Part shown: piece by piece, positions 25,580-36,200 of the stretch
Layout of the letters: each line of letters opens with the position of its first letter
How positions within the stretch are numbered: position 1 is the first letter of the stretch
Source of the DNA: a virus
Strand: one strand, 5' to 3'
DNA length: 60,727 bases
Virus record (IMG/VR): IMGVR_UViG_3300032323_001975
Coordinates: 1 to 60,727 of that record
Notes under the pieces: model-generated
Databases searched by the model: none
What the model was told of the DNA's origin: nothing
Seen by the model: only the letters and a program-made list of their open reading frames with translations
Position numbers and translations under genes: made by a program

Positions 25580-27172
25580 TTAACTATTTAATTTGACGAT
25601 GGCCTCGATCGTTCCTTGGCCGGTATCATTTTTTGTTTGCAGAGAACGTCCAATTACATTCCAAGGTGTAATTTCATTTTTTGCTGCTGCTCTTGCTAAT
25701 CCATTGCCAGCCGACACAAGTCTATCGCCTTTTTGAATTTTTCCTATTACACGAACCGGAACTCTTCCGCTTACTGCAACAGGAGGATGTGTTTCGTCTG
25801 AGCCTGCTGCGCCATTCATTAAATAGGCTGCTCTTGTACTTATCACTCCAAATACGTCATCGCTTAATTCTGTCTCTACTTCTGTAATTTCAGCTGGTCC
25901 ACCCAAGGCCACAACTGTTCCTGGCGAGTAAGGTCTATCCGATTCGAATCGCTCAGCTAAGTCAGCATATTTTGCTTGGACCGACACACCAAAAAATGTA
26001 TTGAACCAAGATGTACTTGAACCAATATTTGAAGAAATATTTGATACCGGTAATATATTTCTAGAAACAATAACATTACCTGCATAAACATTATTCCAAT
26101 TAAAAACGGACGAACCAAGATCATATGTGACATTGGCACTAGGATTTAAATTTGCACTAAAGGTGTTTGTGCCTGTTCCGCCGCCAAAATATGTGTCTAC
26201 ATATCCCTTGGTAGCTACAGTAAAGTTATTCATGCCTGCAGAAGGAGCTGAATATAACTCTGGCATACCTGATAATGCATTGCCAAACAAGAAAGGCGTT
26301 TCGGTTGAGGAGCTAGTAACAGCTAGTACCAAATTTCCGTTATTTGTGGCATTTTTAAGTTTTACCGCAGATCCACTAACTGATCCCTGAAAGTCGCTAT
26401 CTACACCAAATCTTATTCCCGAATCATCTAATACACTTACTGATCCATTAATCAGTCTACTGGTTGCTCCAGCTACAGAGTTATCGTTTCTTATAAAGTT
26501 TAAAGCACCTACAGCAGATCCTCCGCTGAGTAAAGCAGCAGCAACAGTTACATTGCCATATAGTGTATGATCACTTCTGAAGTTTAAACCTTTATTAATT
26601 GTTGGAAAATTAGGATCAGCTGTTGTAAAACTGAATTCTTTACTCCAAATTCCAACTAAAACATCATTGATAAAAAATTTTAAAACAACATAAGTACCAG
26701 CTGGTACTAAACCAACTATAGTATCTGGCACAGCACCTGTATTTCCTGTAGTTGATGTAGATGCGGGACCAATTGCTGTCCAAGAAGTTCCGTTGTATAC
26801 TTTTAATTGTACAGAACCAGTATCCCACCATTGCTCGCCGACTACAGGGTTCGATGGGCCACTTGATCCACTTGTCATTGTTACAAAAGGTTTCCAGGCT
26901 GCGTTTACAGTTCCTTTTAAAGTAGCAGTATTCAGCTTAAGATAACGATTTGAGCTATCCCACCAAAGTTGTCCGGGTAGTGGAGCAGTTGGTGCACTAC
27001 TTTTTGCAAAATTTTCAACCAAACGAACCATATTTTCATTAAGAAAAGTTCCATAACCTGGGTAGTTTTTACCTACTAGGGTTAAACTGCTATTCGTAAT
27101 ATCAACGGTCCCGTCTTGTAGGCCCCCTGAAATTAGTGCATCTCCGTTTGATAATCTTATATCATAAGCCAT
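25580..27172 (-). CDS. Tail fibre protein with C-terminal Peptidase_G2-like domain
   Basis: A 530-residue fibre. The N-terminal about 80 residues (SLTLVGKNYPGYG, NMVRLVENFAKSS, GQLWWDSSNRYLKL) match the N-terminus of the fibre at 27285-29555 and probably attach the fibre to the baseplate. The middle is low-complexity and beta-rich. The last 110 residues read YADLAERFESD, PGTVVALGG, VFGVISTRAAYLMN, AVSGRVPVRVIG and GDRLVSAGNG, the pattern of Peptidase_G2-like or intramolecular-chaperone tails that help trimerise fibres and may self-cleave. A late box lies 23 bases before the ATG. Confidence 0.78.
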   Translation of the reverse strand: MAYDIRLSNGDALISGGLQDGTVDITNSSLTLVGKNYPGYGTFLNENMVRLVENFAKSSAPTAPLPGQLWWDSSNRYLKLNTATLKGTVNAAWKPFVTMTSGSSGPSNPVVGEQWWDTGSVQLKVYNGTSWTAIGPASTSTTGNTGAVPDTIVGLVPAGTYVVLKFFINDVLVGIWSKEFSFTTADPNFPTINKGLNFRSDHTLYGNVTVAAALLSGGSAVGALNFIRNDNSVAGATSRLINGSVSVLDDSGIRFGVDSDFQGSVSGSAVKLKNATNNGNLVLAVTSSSTETPFLFGNALSGMPELYSAPSAGMNNFTVATKGYVDTYFGGGTGTNTFSANLNPSANVTYDLGSSVFNWNNVYAGNVIVSRNILPVSNISSNIGSSTSWFNTFFGVSVQAKYADLAERFESDRPYSPGTVVALGGPAEITEVETELSDDVFGVISTRAAYLMNGAAGSDETHPPVAVSGRVPVRVIGKIQKGDRLVSAGNGLARAAAKNEITPWNVIGRSLQTKNDTGQGTIEAIVKLNS

Positions 27173-27195
27173 TTTTAAATATCTCCAACTTTTAT

Positions 27196-27203
27196 TATTT
27201 ATG
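27196..27203 (-). promoter_or_regulatory. Late promoter box CATAAATA
   Basis: On the minus strand CATAAATA sits in the 112-base gap between two fibre genes, 23 bases before the ATG at 27172. It matches the T4-type late box NATAAATA used by gp55-containing polymerase, and would give the two distal genes (25580-27172 and 24605-25567) their own late transcript. The rest of the gap shows only a weak 5-bp hairpin at 27238-27250. Confidence 0.65.
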
Positions 27204-27284
27204 CGTTTAAATTACAATACCAAAAGCTTATGAATAGCTTCTAGCAGAAGTTCTGTATGATTAAACAATTTTAAACCTTTTCTT

Positions 27285-29555
27285 TTAAAATTTAATACAT
27301 GCTAATAATGCAACGTTTCTTGGACGAGTAGCACCATATGAAAATCCTTGAGTACCTAATTCAATTGGTGTGTTACTGCTGACCCAGGTCATCAGTACAT
27401 TAGGATATTGATTTCTAGCAACAAAATCATATCCAGCTTGGGCAACAAAAGTAGGATCAACTGTTCCGGTGGTACCACCAAGATAATTAGTCCTGCCAAT
27501 AATGTTAGGAGTATTAAAACTAGCATAGTTAGGATCAAAAACATTTAAACTACCTATCTGACCAGAGCCAAATTGTCGCCCAGAATCGACGCCTCTGCCG
27601 TCGTCCCAAGATCTTACAAATTCGCCTCGCAAATCGGGTAAATTAAAAGTGCTTGCTCCGTCGCCGGAACCAAACGTGGTACCAATGGCGTCAAATAAAT
27701 CGCTAAATGTTGTTCTACTAACTGCAGAGCCGTCTGCTTTTAAAAATCCTGTAGGAGGTGTATTCATACACACGTGAATGATAGACCCCGGCGGCATTCC
27801 TGCTCCGGCGGCTCCTGGTGACCCTGCAGGTCCAGTCTCGCCTCGAACCCCAGAAATAGTGCTAACATTACCAACTGTAGTTATTGAAATATTTGCACCG
27901 GCTTGTAAAGTACCACTGAATATAGCATCATCTGTAACTTTAATAATCCAGTTAGCAGCAAGATATGGTGGAAGATTTTTATCAGTGCCGGATTCGCCGG
28001 CGTTGTCGATGCTGATACCTGTAAAGTTTGAATTAATAGTAACATTTTCACCAACGCCACTGGGAGTATCTTGCCCGTAACCACGATTACCGCCGGTGAA
28101 ATCAAATTGACTTCGAGTGATCGTTGATAAAATATGGCCATGTCCTGGATCATTTACATCGTGTGTGTGGCTTATCACTAATGCATCTTTGGTCCCGCCA
28201 GTGGCACCTAAATTATAAAGGTTCCCAGCACCAACTGCAAATCGGTTAGTAAAGTTTGGTAAGTTGAATGTGTTAACTCCATCACCAGAGCCGTAAGTTG
28301 TACCTATGCGTGAAAATAATGTAGAATAAGAAGTCCTACTAATAGCTGCACCATTACAAAACATCCATGTGCTGTCGGGTATTGTAGAACCGGCCCATAA
28401 TTTTATCGTGCCAGCTAAATCTCCGCCCTGAACCCCTCTTGGACCAGTGGCGCCTGCAGGTCCAGTATCTCCCGGATCACCTTTAGGTCCTTGTAATACT
28501 TTTCCTTGAACAAATGCAGTAGTTGCCAGTTTTGTGCTGTTGTCACTGGCAGAAGGAGTCGGGGCAGTTGGTGTACCAGTAAAGGCCGGAGAATTTTTTA
28601 AGGCATAATTATTGGTCAAATTATTATTTGTTGCATCAATTTGTACTTGTAAATTATTTTTTAAACCAATGTTTGATGCATAGACAAAAGCTGTAGTAGC
28701 TAAAATAGTACTATTTTCTCCTGGTAATGCAGTAGGTGCTCTTGGTTCTCCGGTAAAGGTAGGACTTGCTATTGCAGCCTTGATCGCGTTTAAATTAGAA
28801 ATATCATCAGCCTGAACAACTGCATTACCATATAATGCATTTACTTGTGAATCAACATAATTTTTTAAGGCAGTGTTTGCTGTAATAATAGCTGAATTAG
28901 CAGCAGTAATATTAGATCTTAGGTTGCCAATTTCAACGTTTGCAGCGTTAGTATCTGCAATTCTAGCTGCTAGATTAGCGTGTATAATAACATTGGCTGC
29001 TGCCAAATTGTTGCTTGCATTACTAGCCACTGCGTTAGTTGTGCTATCAACGTAAAGTTTAGTTGTAACTCCTAAATTTGCTGTTGCATTTGCGGCCACT
29101 GTAACTAATCCTGTCGCACCATTTACAATTAAAGATGTGGTTTGTACTCCTGCAACATTAACAACAAAATTAATATTTGCATTACTTGTAAAGTTTGATA
29201 CGATAGCATTTCCTGACAAGTTTTGAATTCTAAATTTGTCATTACCTACCAGTAAATTCCCAGTTAAACTTATATTCCCTTGTATAACACTACCAACAGT
29301 TACCCAAACATTTGCGGTTGTATATACTTTTATATTGTTAGTATCAGTATCAAACCACAATTGTCCAGTAATTGGATTTGAAGGAGAAATGTTGTAGGAA
29401 AAATTTTCTAATAATCTTACTATATTTTCATTTTGCTTTTCGCCGTAAACACTTGAAAGTTTTCCAATTAAAGCTAAACTTGTGCTGGTAGTGTCAGTAG
29501 TTCCGTCCAATACTTGTATAGCTGTGCCGTCAGTTTTGTTTATATAATAAGACAT
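27285..29555 (-). CDS. Tail fibre with collagen-like segments and two tail-collar domains
   Basis: A 756-residue fibre. The N-terminal attachment domain resembles the fibre at 25580-27172. Two repeats of the kind SPTFTGEPRAPTAL with TTAFV follow near residues 270 and 340. A collagen-like stretch GPKGDPGDTGPAG precedes the first tail-collar domain (AGTIKLWAGSTIPDSTWMF through TFNLPNFTNRFAVGAG). A second collagen-like stretch, GETGPAGSPGAAGAG, precedes the second collar domain (PPGSIIHVCMNTPPTGFL through TFNLPDLRGEFVRSWDDG). Collar domains are the host-contact part of gp12-like short fibres, so this is a likely receptor-binding protein. It lies in the late operon six bases after the gene at 29561. 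Confidence 0.88.
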   Translation of the reverse strand: MSYYINKTDGTAIQVLDGTTDTTSTSLALIGKLSSVYGEKQNENIVRLLENFSYNISPSNPITGQLWFDTDTNNIKVYTTANVWVTVGSVIQGNISLTGNLLVGNDKFRIQNLSGNAIVSNFTSNANINFVVNVAGVQTTSLIVNGATGLVTVAANATANLGVTTKLYVDSTTNAVASNASNNLAAANVIIHANLAARIADTNAANVEIGNLRSNITAANSAIITANTALKNYVDSQVNALYGNAVVQADDISNLNAIKAAIASPTFTGEPRAPTALPGENSTILATTAFVYASNIGLKNNLQVQIDATNNNLTNNYALKNSPAFTGTPTAPTPSASDNSTKLATTAFVQGKVLQGPKGDPGDTGPAGATGPRGVQGGDLAGTIKLWAGSTIPDSTWMFCNGAAISRTSYSTLFSRIGTTYGSGDGVNTFNLPNFTNRFAVGAGNLYNLGATGGTKDALVISHTHDVNDPGHGHILSTITRSQFDFTGGNRGYGQDTPSGVGENVTINSNFTGISIDNAGESGTDKNLPPYLAANWIIKVTDDAIFSGTLQAGANISITTVGNVSTISGVRGETGPAGSPGAAGAGMPPGSIIHVCMNTPPTGFLKADGSAVSRTTFSDLFDAIGTTFGSGDGASTFNLPDLRGEFVRSWDDGRGVDSGRQFGSGQIGSLNVFDPNYASFNTPNIIGRTNYLGGTTGTVDPTFVAQAGYDFVARNQYPNVLMTWVSSNTPIELGTQGFSYGATRPRNVALLACIKF

Positions 29556-29560
29556 TTATT

Positions 29561-30262
29561 TTATCCTATACTACTTAAATTGGTTAGTGTTTGAATTCGT
29601 ACAGTATAGTCAATTTGAATTTGTCGATTTAAAGATTTTTGAACTGGATGAAATATTACATGGGTTAATAATTTACCAGTGGTTGTTAGGCCCGATGACC
29701 CATCTGTACTTCTTGCCTTTAAGCCTAGCTCATCAAACGTATAAGTTTCTTGCAGCGTGGTAGAATTATCAAAAGCACTTTGACCAGCCGGTTCTCCGTA
29801 ATCAAGTAAACAACTAATTACGAGATCAGAATATACTCTTCCAGGAGTGTGTCTGATTTCAATTTTATTTCTAGTAGCATCCACATTTAATGCACTTGTG
29901 TCGTCGACTATTTTTGCATAAGTCGGATTGTACAAGTTTGCATTACCAGTATTTGTGTTAGTTGGCAAATAATTAATTATTCCAGTTGGATCAATGCTGG
30001 TTCCGCCGTTGCCAAAATGCATTTCGTAAATAAAACTTTGTCCTTTATTAGCAAGACAATATGCAATTGCTTCGCTTATATTTTCGTAGTGTATAGCATT
30101 ACGTTTATCAATATAAACTTCTCCAGATTCTGGATCAAAAATTTTGATATGTCCTTGGACATGTACTCCGCTTTGCTCATCGGGCTGTTTTTCTTTTAAA
30201 GAATTGTCAGAAATAGGTTCCATATTTTTTTCCATATCTATATTTACCTGTAATTTTGTCAT
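29561..30262 (-). CDS. Virion protein of unknown role (baseplate or fibre associated)
   Basis: A 233-residue protein with a charged, proline-containing N-terminus (LKEKQPDEQSGVHV), then GHIKIFDPESGEVYIDKRNA and IYEMHFGNGGTSIDP. Its ATG overlaps the stop of the giant gene (ATGA), and the fibre gene follows six bases later, so it is in the late virion operon. The sequence is globular and beta-rich, without cysteine motif or membrane segment. The placement between a baseplate-adjacent giant and a collar fibre suggests a connector, but I do not recognise the T4 counterpart. Confidence 0.6.
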   Translation of the reverse strand: MTKLQVNIDMEKNMEPISDNSLKEKQPDEQSGVHVQGHIKIFDPESGEVYIDKRNAIHYENISEAIAYCLANKGQSFIYEMHFGNGGTSIDPTGIINYLPTNTNTGNANLYNPTYAKIVDDTSALNVDATRNKIEIRHTPGRVYSDLVISCLLDYGEPAGQSAFDNSTTLQETYTFDELGLKARSTDGSSGLTTTGKLLTHVIFHPVQKSLNRQIQIDYTVRIQTLTNLSSIG

Positions 30263-33200
30263 GGTGTATAACTAGGCTTAGCCCTAATAAATTGTGCTGC
30301 TGTAGTTGTACTTCCTTCAAGTCCAAGACTTGTGCCATAATTAACCCATAAATTACTATTAAACAATGTTACATTGCTTAGTACAACATTTGCATTAGGT
30401 AGTGTTTTCCCTAATGGACTTATAGTCAAAACGTTTGCTGAAGTAGTTGAATAACCAAGATTGGTAACAAGATTTACTCTTGTACCTATGTTTGATGCAA
30501 GTTTTAGATTGCCGGTTACTAGCTCTACAGCAACAATATTGCCCGAAGTTACGTTGCCCAATACCCTTGCATTTCCTGTATTACCAATAAATTGTGTAAT
30601 ATAATCACCGATATTTGCAGTTATATTATTGCTCAGGCTTAGTCTCCAAGTTACGTTGGCAGCGACATTTTTATCAAACAGTACATAATCAGAATAATAA
30701 ACCGAACTTCCTGGTATAGATTGTTGTACGCTGAGATCTACTATCTTTGACCCACTTGCATGAACAACTGGTGTACCAGTTCCATCCGCACCACGTCGTA
30801 ATTGAGTGATAGTATTTGGATAAATTTGTCTAATGTTTGCAGTATTAACATACACATTAGAATTAGCAAAGATATTTCCGGTAACAAGGTATGTATTACC
30901 GTTTAAATTGGCTATAGTACCCGAAGCATACACAGTATTTGCTGCCCATGGTGTAGCAGTTAATATATCATTGAGAGTATATCGTTGATAGTAGTGTATT
31001 ACTTCTCCATTAATACTTACAATACCAGGTGTAGCAGTTATAGGATTACCGGCTGGCAATTTTGAAGCGTCCGACACAAAAATATTATTATCGTTTATAG
31101 CTAAGTTAGAAGTTAACACAGTCGTGTTATCATTTGCAATACGTTTAAATATTACATTAGAACTCATTGGCTGGAAAATTCTAAATCCAAATGTAGATGT
31201 ATTAGTAGAATTGTTAGTGAAAACTCGTAAATCTAAACAATCATACATTCTTCCCGGCACAAGTTCCTCGGGAGCATGGCTATTATACGTGTCTACATAA
31301 GCCCCACCTTCTAAATTAATATCTTCGGGTCTAGTTCCTAATCTTCCGTCTAAATATGTACTTGTAATGATAGTATCAATTACATTTGAATTCAGATATA
31401 GACTTGCTAATTTTACGTTAGCAGTTCCGCCTTCGCTAAAATCTGATAATTGACTAATACTAGTTACAGCATTAATCTGAACGTTAACGGATGTTATAAA
31501 GTTTGGATTGGTCTTGATAACATCGATTGATATGCTATTTGTTGCAGATTTTAGAACTCTTGCATTACCAAAACTGTTCGCCTGAGTTATGTAATCACCT
31601 ATTTGTACAGTAACAGGTTTTGTTAAAATCATTCTCCAAGTTGTTGCAATTGGACTGCCAGTGAGCATCATTGCTGTATTAGACACAGAAACAATAGTAA
31701 ATGTGCCATTGTTTTCAAAATCAAATGGTACAAGTGCTTCTATTCTTATTGGTTGATTAATATTAAATCCTAGTTCCACAAAATTAACTTTAGTTACATC
31801 TGCACTTGTAATTGTTAATCCTGTATAATTAAATCCTACGACATTACTAATAATTTCCAATGAATTTGCTCTAAACTGCGGTCCTTGAATTTTAGTTCCA
31901 GGATATCCTATTCCTGACATTAGTTGTGATGGTACATTTGAGATCATACCAACTTCGGGTTGATAATATGCTAAAATTCTATCATAGGCATTCAACAAAA
32001 CATTTCCGCTGTCAAGTTTTGTATGGCGTGTATAGTCAAAAATAGTTTGTGCTACAGGGCTAGCGTTTGTTACTAAAAATGCTTCGTTGTTATAGACAAC
32101 AATACTGTTGCCCGACACATATATGTTTCCTGAACTATTGATAATGTTTCCGCTAGTAATTACAGTATTACCGTACAAATTACCAGGTTGCCATAATACC
32201 AGATTACTACTATAGACATATCTGTCAAATTTTAAAGATGAAGTAAAACTTCTAGAGGTGTTATAACTATTGGCAGAGTCCGAGGAATAGTATTCGTTAT
32301 GTAATACTGGATAGATTTTGCCACCATTTCCTACACCGTTTATTGTTATAGTCGGCGTAGAAGTATATCCGTATCCTGGGTTGGCAATATCAACATCTAT
32401 AATCTTTCCTGTTGATGGGTTGATAATGGCTTTTAAATTAGCTCCTGTTCCGCCGCCTCCAGAAATAGTGAGAGACGGCGTAACCGTAAAGTTTGCCCCA
32501 GAATCGCTTATAATCACTCCAGTAATTTTATATTTGTAATTGTCTGCCCAATCTTTATATGGTTCAACGGTAAAATCATTGGCATCGTTAGCATTTGTTA
32601 ACGAAGGGGATCTGAAACTTTCTGTATCTATATGCCATGAACTTGGCAAATCAAAATCAGTGACTGAATTATAAGAGTCATCTTGGTTTGTATATGTTGG
32701 TATATACTCTTTAATTTTTGTTCTGTAAGGCTTAACTTCATTAATGTAATCTTGATAAAAAGTTTGATTATCTCTTGAATAATTTGGACTCTGCTCAAGC
32801 GTTCTCAATTCATGTATTACATCAATGAAACTTGTTTTAAATATCCAATCTGTACTAGGTTGTTCTGTAAAAATATAATTTACGATATCAAAAAATAATT
32901 TATTAAATTCAACGGCTAGATCTTTTATAAAAATTTGCTGATAAATTGAATTAAAAATAGAATTTAATTCTACATTTTTCTGAGGATCAAAATCAACAAG
33001 ATCAAAAAGAACGCTGTCAAAACCACTACCTAATGTTACGTCGCTCAGTGTTTCACTTAACTGCAGGGTAGAATTTTGTGCTGCAATCAATGTTAATGTT
33101 GCATCATTTTCAACTCTATATATTAACCATTCGCTGTTGCCATTGTCTTTTACTTTAATATAATCTCCTGCATTGGCTGAAGTTATTTTTTGTATATCTG

Positions 33201-36200
33201 CATAGATATCCACAGCAAAATTAATATCTTTGCCTTCAATATAATCACTGCTGTACCAATCAGTTTTTGTCCACGATAAAGGTGTTAAATAGCCTTGGAT
33301 TTTTTCTAATATAAATTCTTGCCCGGCTGCGTTGTATGTGTAAATTGCCCATCTGTTATCATAATTAGAGTTCTCTCTAATTAAGACTTTATATCCATTA
33401 GATAATATGCTTGTATCTATATAATCTAGCTCACTTGCTAATGTTATTTCCAAATCATATCCGGTTGTCGGAACAGGATCAGAAGAATACAGTAAACTTG
33501 TATCAGACGTTAATAAAATTGGATATTGAATAAAAACTGAATTAACACTATTAACAAAGATAGTTAACGCAGGTAGTCTGTTAACAAATAAACTTTGTCT
33601 TGGTTTATTAGATATACCAAGTTGATTTTGAGGTTTTAAACTAGGATCTGGTACAATTCTTCCTAGGCTATCAACTCCTATTAGACTATCTCTTAATTTT
33701 TCAATAATTTGTTTAGGTAGAATTTGTCTAGGATTATTTTCCTGTATTAATTCATATTCGGCGTGCAAAAGATTTTGATTTCTTTCGTTGGCTAAATCTA
33801 AATGTAATACTATTTTATCACCTACTAAACTTGAAACAGTATTATAAATTCCTACCGAATCTGGTCTTAATAGTGCTACGTATGGCACATTAGTATCGCG
33901 AGGATTAGTAATGTATTGTTCCATTATTGTAGTAGTCATTGTTCTATTTGCACGAACACTATCGACAGAGGTTCTATTAGATACCCAATAATAATAATTT
34001 TGGGAAATAATACCAGTGGAACTATCCACTTGTGTTACTACAGTGTATGCTGAGTCATCTTGATACTTAGGAACACCATCCCCTCCATTGGCAACATATT
34101 GACTAGGTAAAAATGAACTTTTAACCCACTCATAAATTTTTACTTGGCTTCCTGGGAATAGTGCACCCCAATTGTTTAATCTATATTGTAAGTCGCTTTG
34201 TTCGTAGTCAATAAATGCACATTGACTTAGATCCCACCAGGTTTTTCCTAAGTGACGATCATTCCAATAAAACGAAGTGCTTAGAGTAGCATTATTATTT
34301 GTTGTAAAATTATAGGCGGCTGGGTCAAAGTTTTCTCTATAATCAATTTCTTGATCGACAGTACCTAAAATTTTTCCTTTTATAGGATCTAAATAATCAA
34401 AAAAGTTAACTAATAGATTATTTTCTTTATTATAAGTAAATACAGAATTAACAGCAGCAATGTCAATTCTAGGTTCTTTGTAACGAATTAATTCCCATCC
34501 ATTAATTTCTTTATCGTTTAAGTAGGTATAGAGGCTTCCGCCTCTAGTAATTTTATCACTGTCATAACTCACACCAACAATTAAATTCTTTCCTATTAAT
34601 GCAATACTAGAACCAAATTTATCTCCAGTATTGATGTTAGTACCTTTAAGCTGTTGAGAAAAAGCATACAATGACGGAGAATCAATTGACTCGTACGGAT
34701 TAGGCATTAGACTGTAAATATAAACAGCTCCACTGTCTTTTACAATGTCAACTATGCGAGTACTGCCACTATCAATTCTGAACTGACCACTGTCAAATAA
34801 CATTTCTATGTTTAAATCGCCGCCATCACTGGATATAGCTAATATATTATTTGATTGGTAAACTGTTAAATTTACAGCAAATCTTTCATCGTTGCCGTCT
34901 GGTGAAATTATCTCCTGACCAAAATAATAGTTTTGTATTCCCAGGTCGGACATCGCAGTTCCGGTTCCGTTGTACACATATAACTTTTCGGCTGCTATTT
35001 GACTATCGCTTGTTATTCTAATTTTATTAAAATATATACTTGCTTTGACTCCTGGAATTGCGGCTCCGTTAATGCTAGAAATTACCGAAGATAAAGTAGT
35101 ATTGGTAAATGTTACTGTGTAGTTATTAATGATTAATTGATGACCAATGGTGACTGTTGGATTAGTGACTGAACCTATTATTTCTCCATAAACTCTTCCA
35201 TTGTTGATGTATCTTATTACTCCACCTTGTCCAAAACTTGAAGGTGTTGTATATCCAGGTACCGTAATATATAAATTACAGCCAGAACCACACATCTTTA
35301 TTTTTGTGCCAAATCTATTTTCTTTTTTAGCAGTTCCCGTGATAACTTGATCTAATTTAAATTGATTACTTTCAATCCTAATAATACTTCCGGCAGCCGG
35401 TGTAAAGAAAGGAGGAAATTGTACTGTGCCACTACTTACGAAATAATCAGTCCCGTTTGTAAGAAGAATATTATTCTTGTAAACGTAAGAAATTGTATTA
35501 AGTGCATCGTTTGGAATAAATGTTCCGGTTATACCATTTGCTTCAATTACAGTTATGGTTCTATGGTACACATATACCGCACCCGATTGTGTTTGACCAT
35601 CTACAGTTTGAGTATTTGCACCAACAGCAATAACATCTCCATTTGTATTTGTGGAAACGCTTACGCCAAACCCATCTACTTCTAGTGCCCCAGTAGATAA
35701 TATAGATAAAAGACTATAGTTATCTGAAGTTTTAATTATTGAAAATACTATACCGGTTAATGGCACAACAGTAAAAACTATATTACTACCTGATATTGTA
35801 TAATCTACGTAAGGCAAATATTCTAAACCTGTAATTTTTTCTTTAACAGTAATTTGTGTGGGATCAGTAACTCCGCTGATAGATAGAGCAAAGCTATTAG
35901 TAATTCCATTTCCACTAATTTCTGGTGCTTGAACCTGAAAACTTACTGCTGGATTAAGTGCGTAACAAAATACTTTGCCGGACCCAGGACTGCCGATGTA
36001 GAGTAATTTTCCTTCATTACCCATTGCAAGGCTATAGCCAAAGTTATCATTGGCCAGCCCCGTTGGATTTACAATAATTTCTTGTAATTCTTCATTCTTA
36101 TAAACATAAACGCAGCCACGGTTATTTAATGTCCCGGGTGCACCTATTGCAGTATATCTAGAGGTTGAACTTGCACTAGTGGCTATTGAAAATCCAAATA

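Noticed and set aside
27231-27252. Small hairpin in the gap between the fibre genes, considered as a terminator
   Set aside because: Only five Watson-Crick pairs and no T-run after it on the minus strand.
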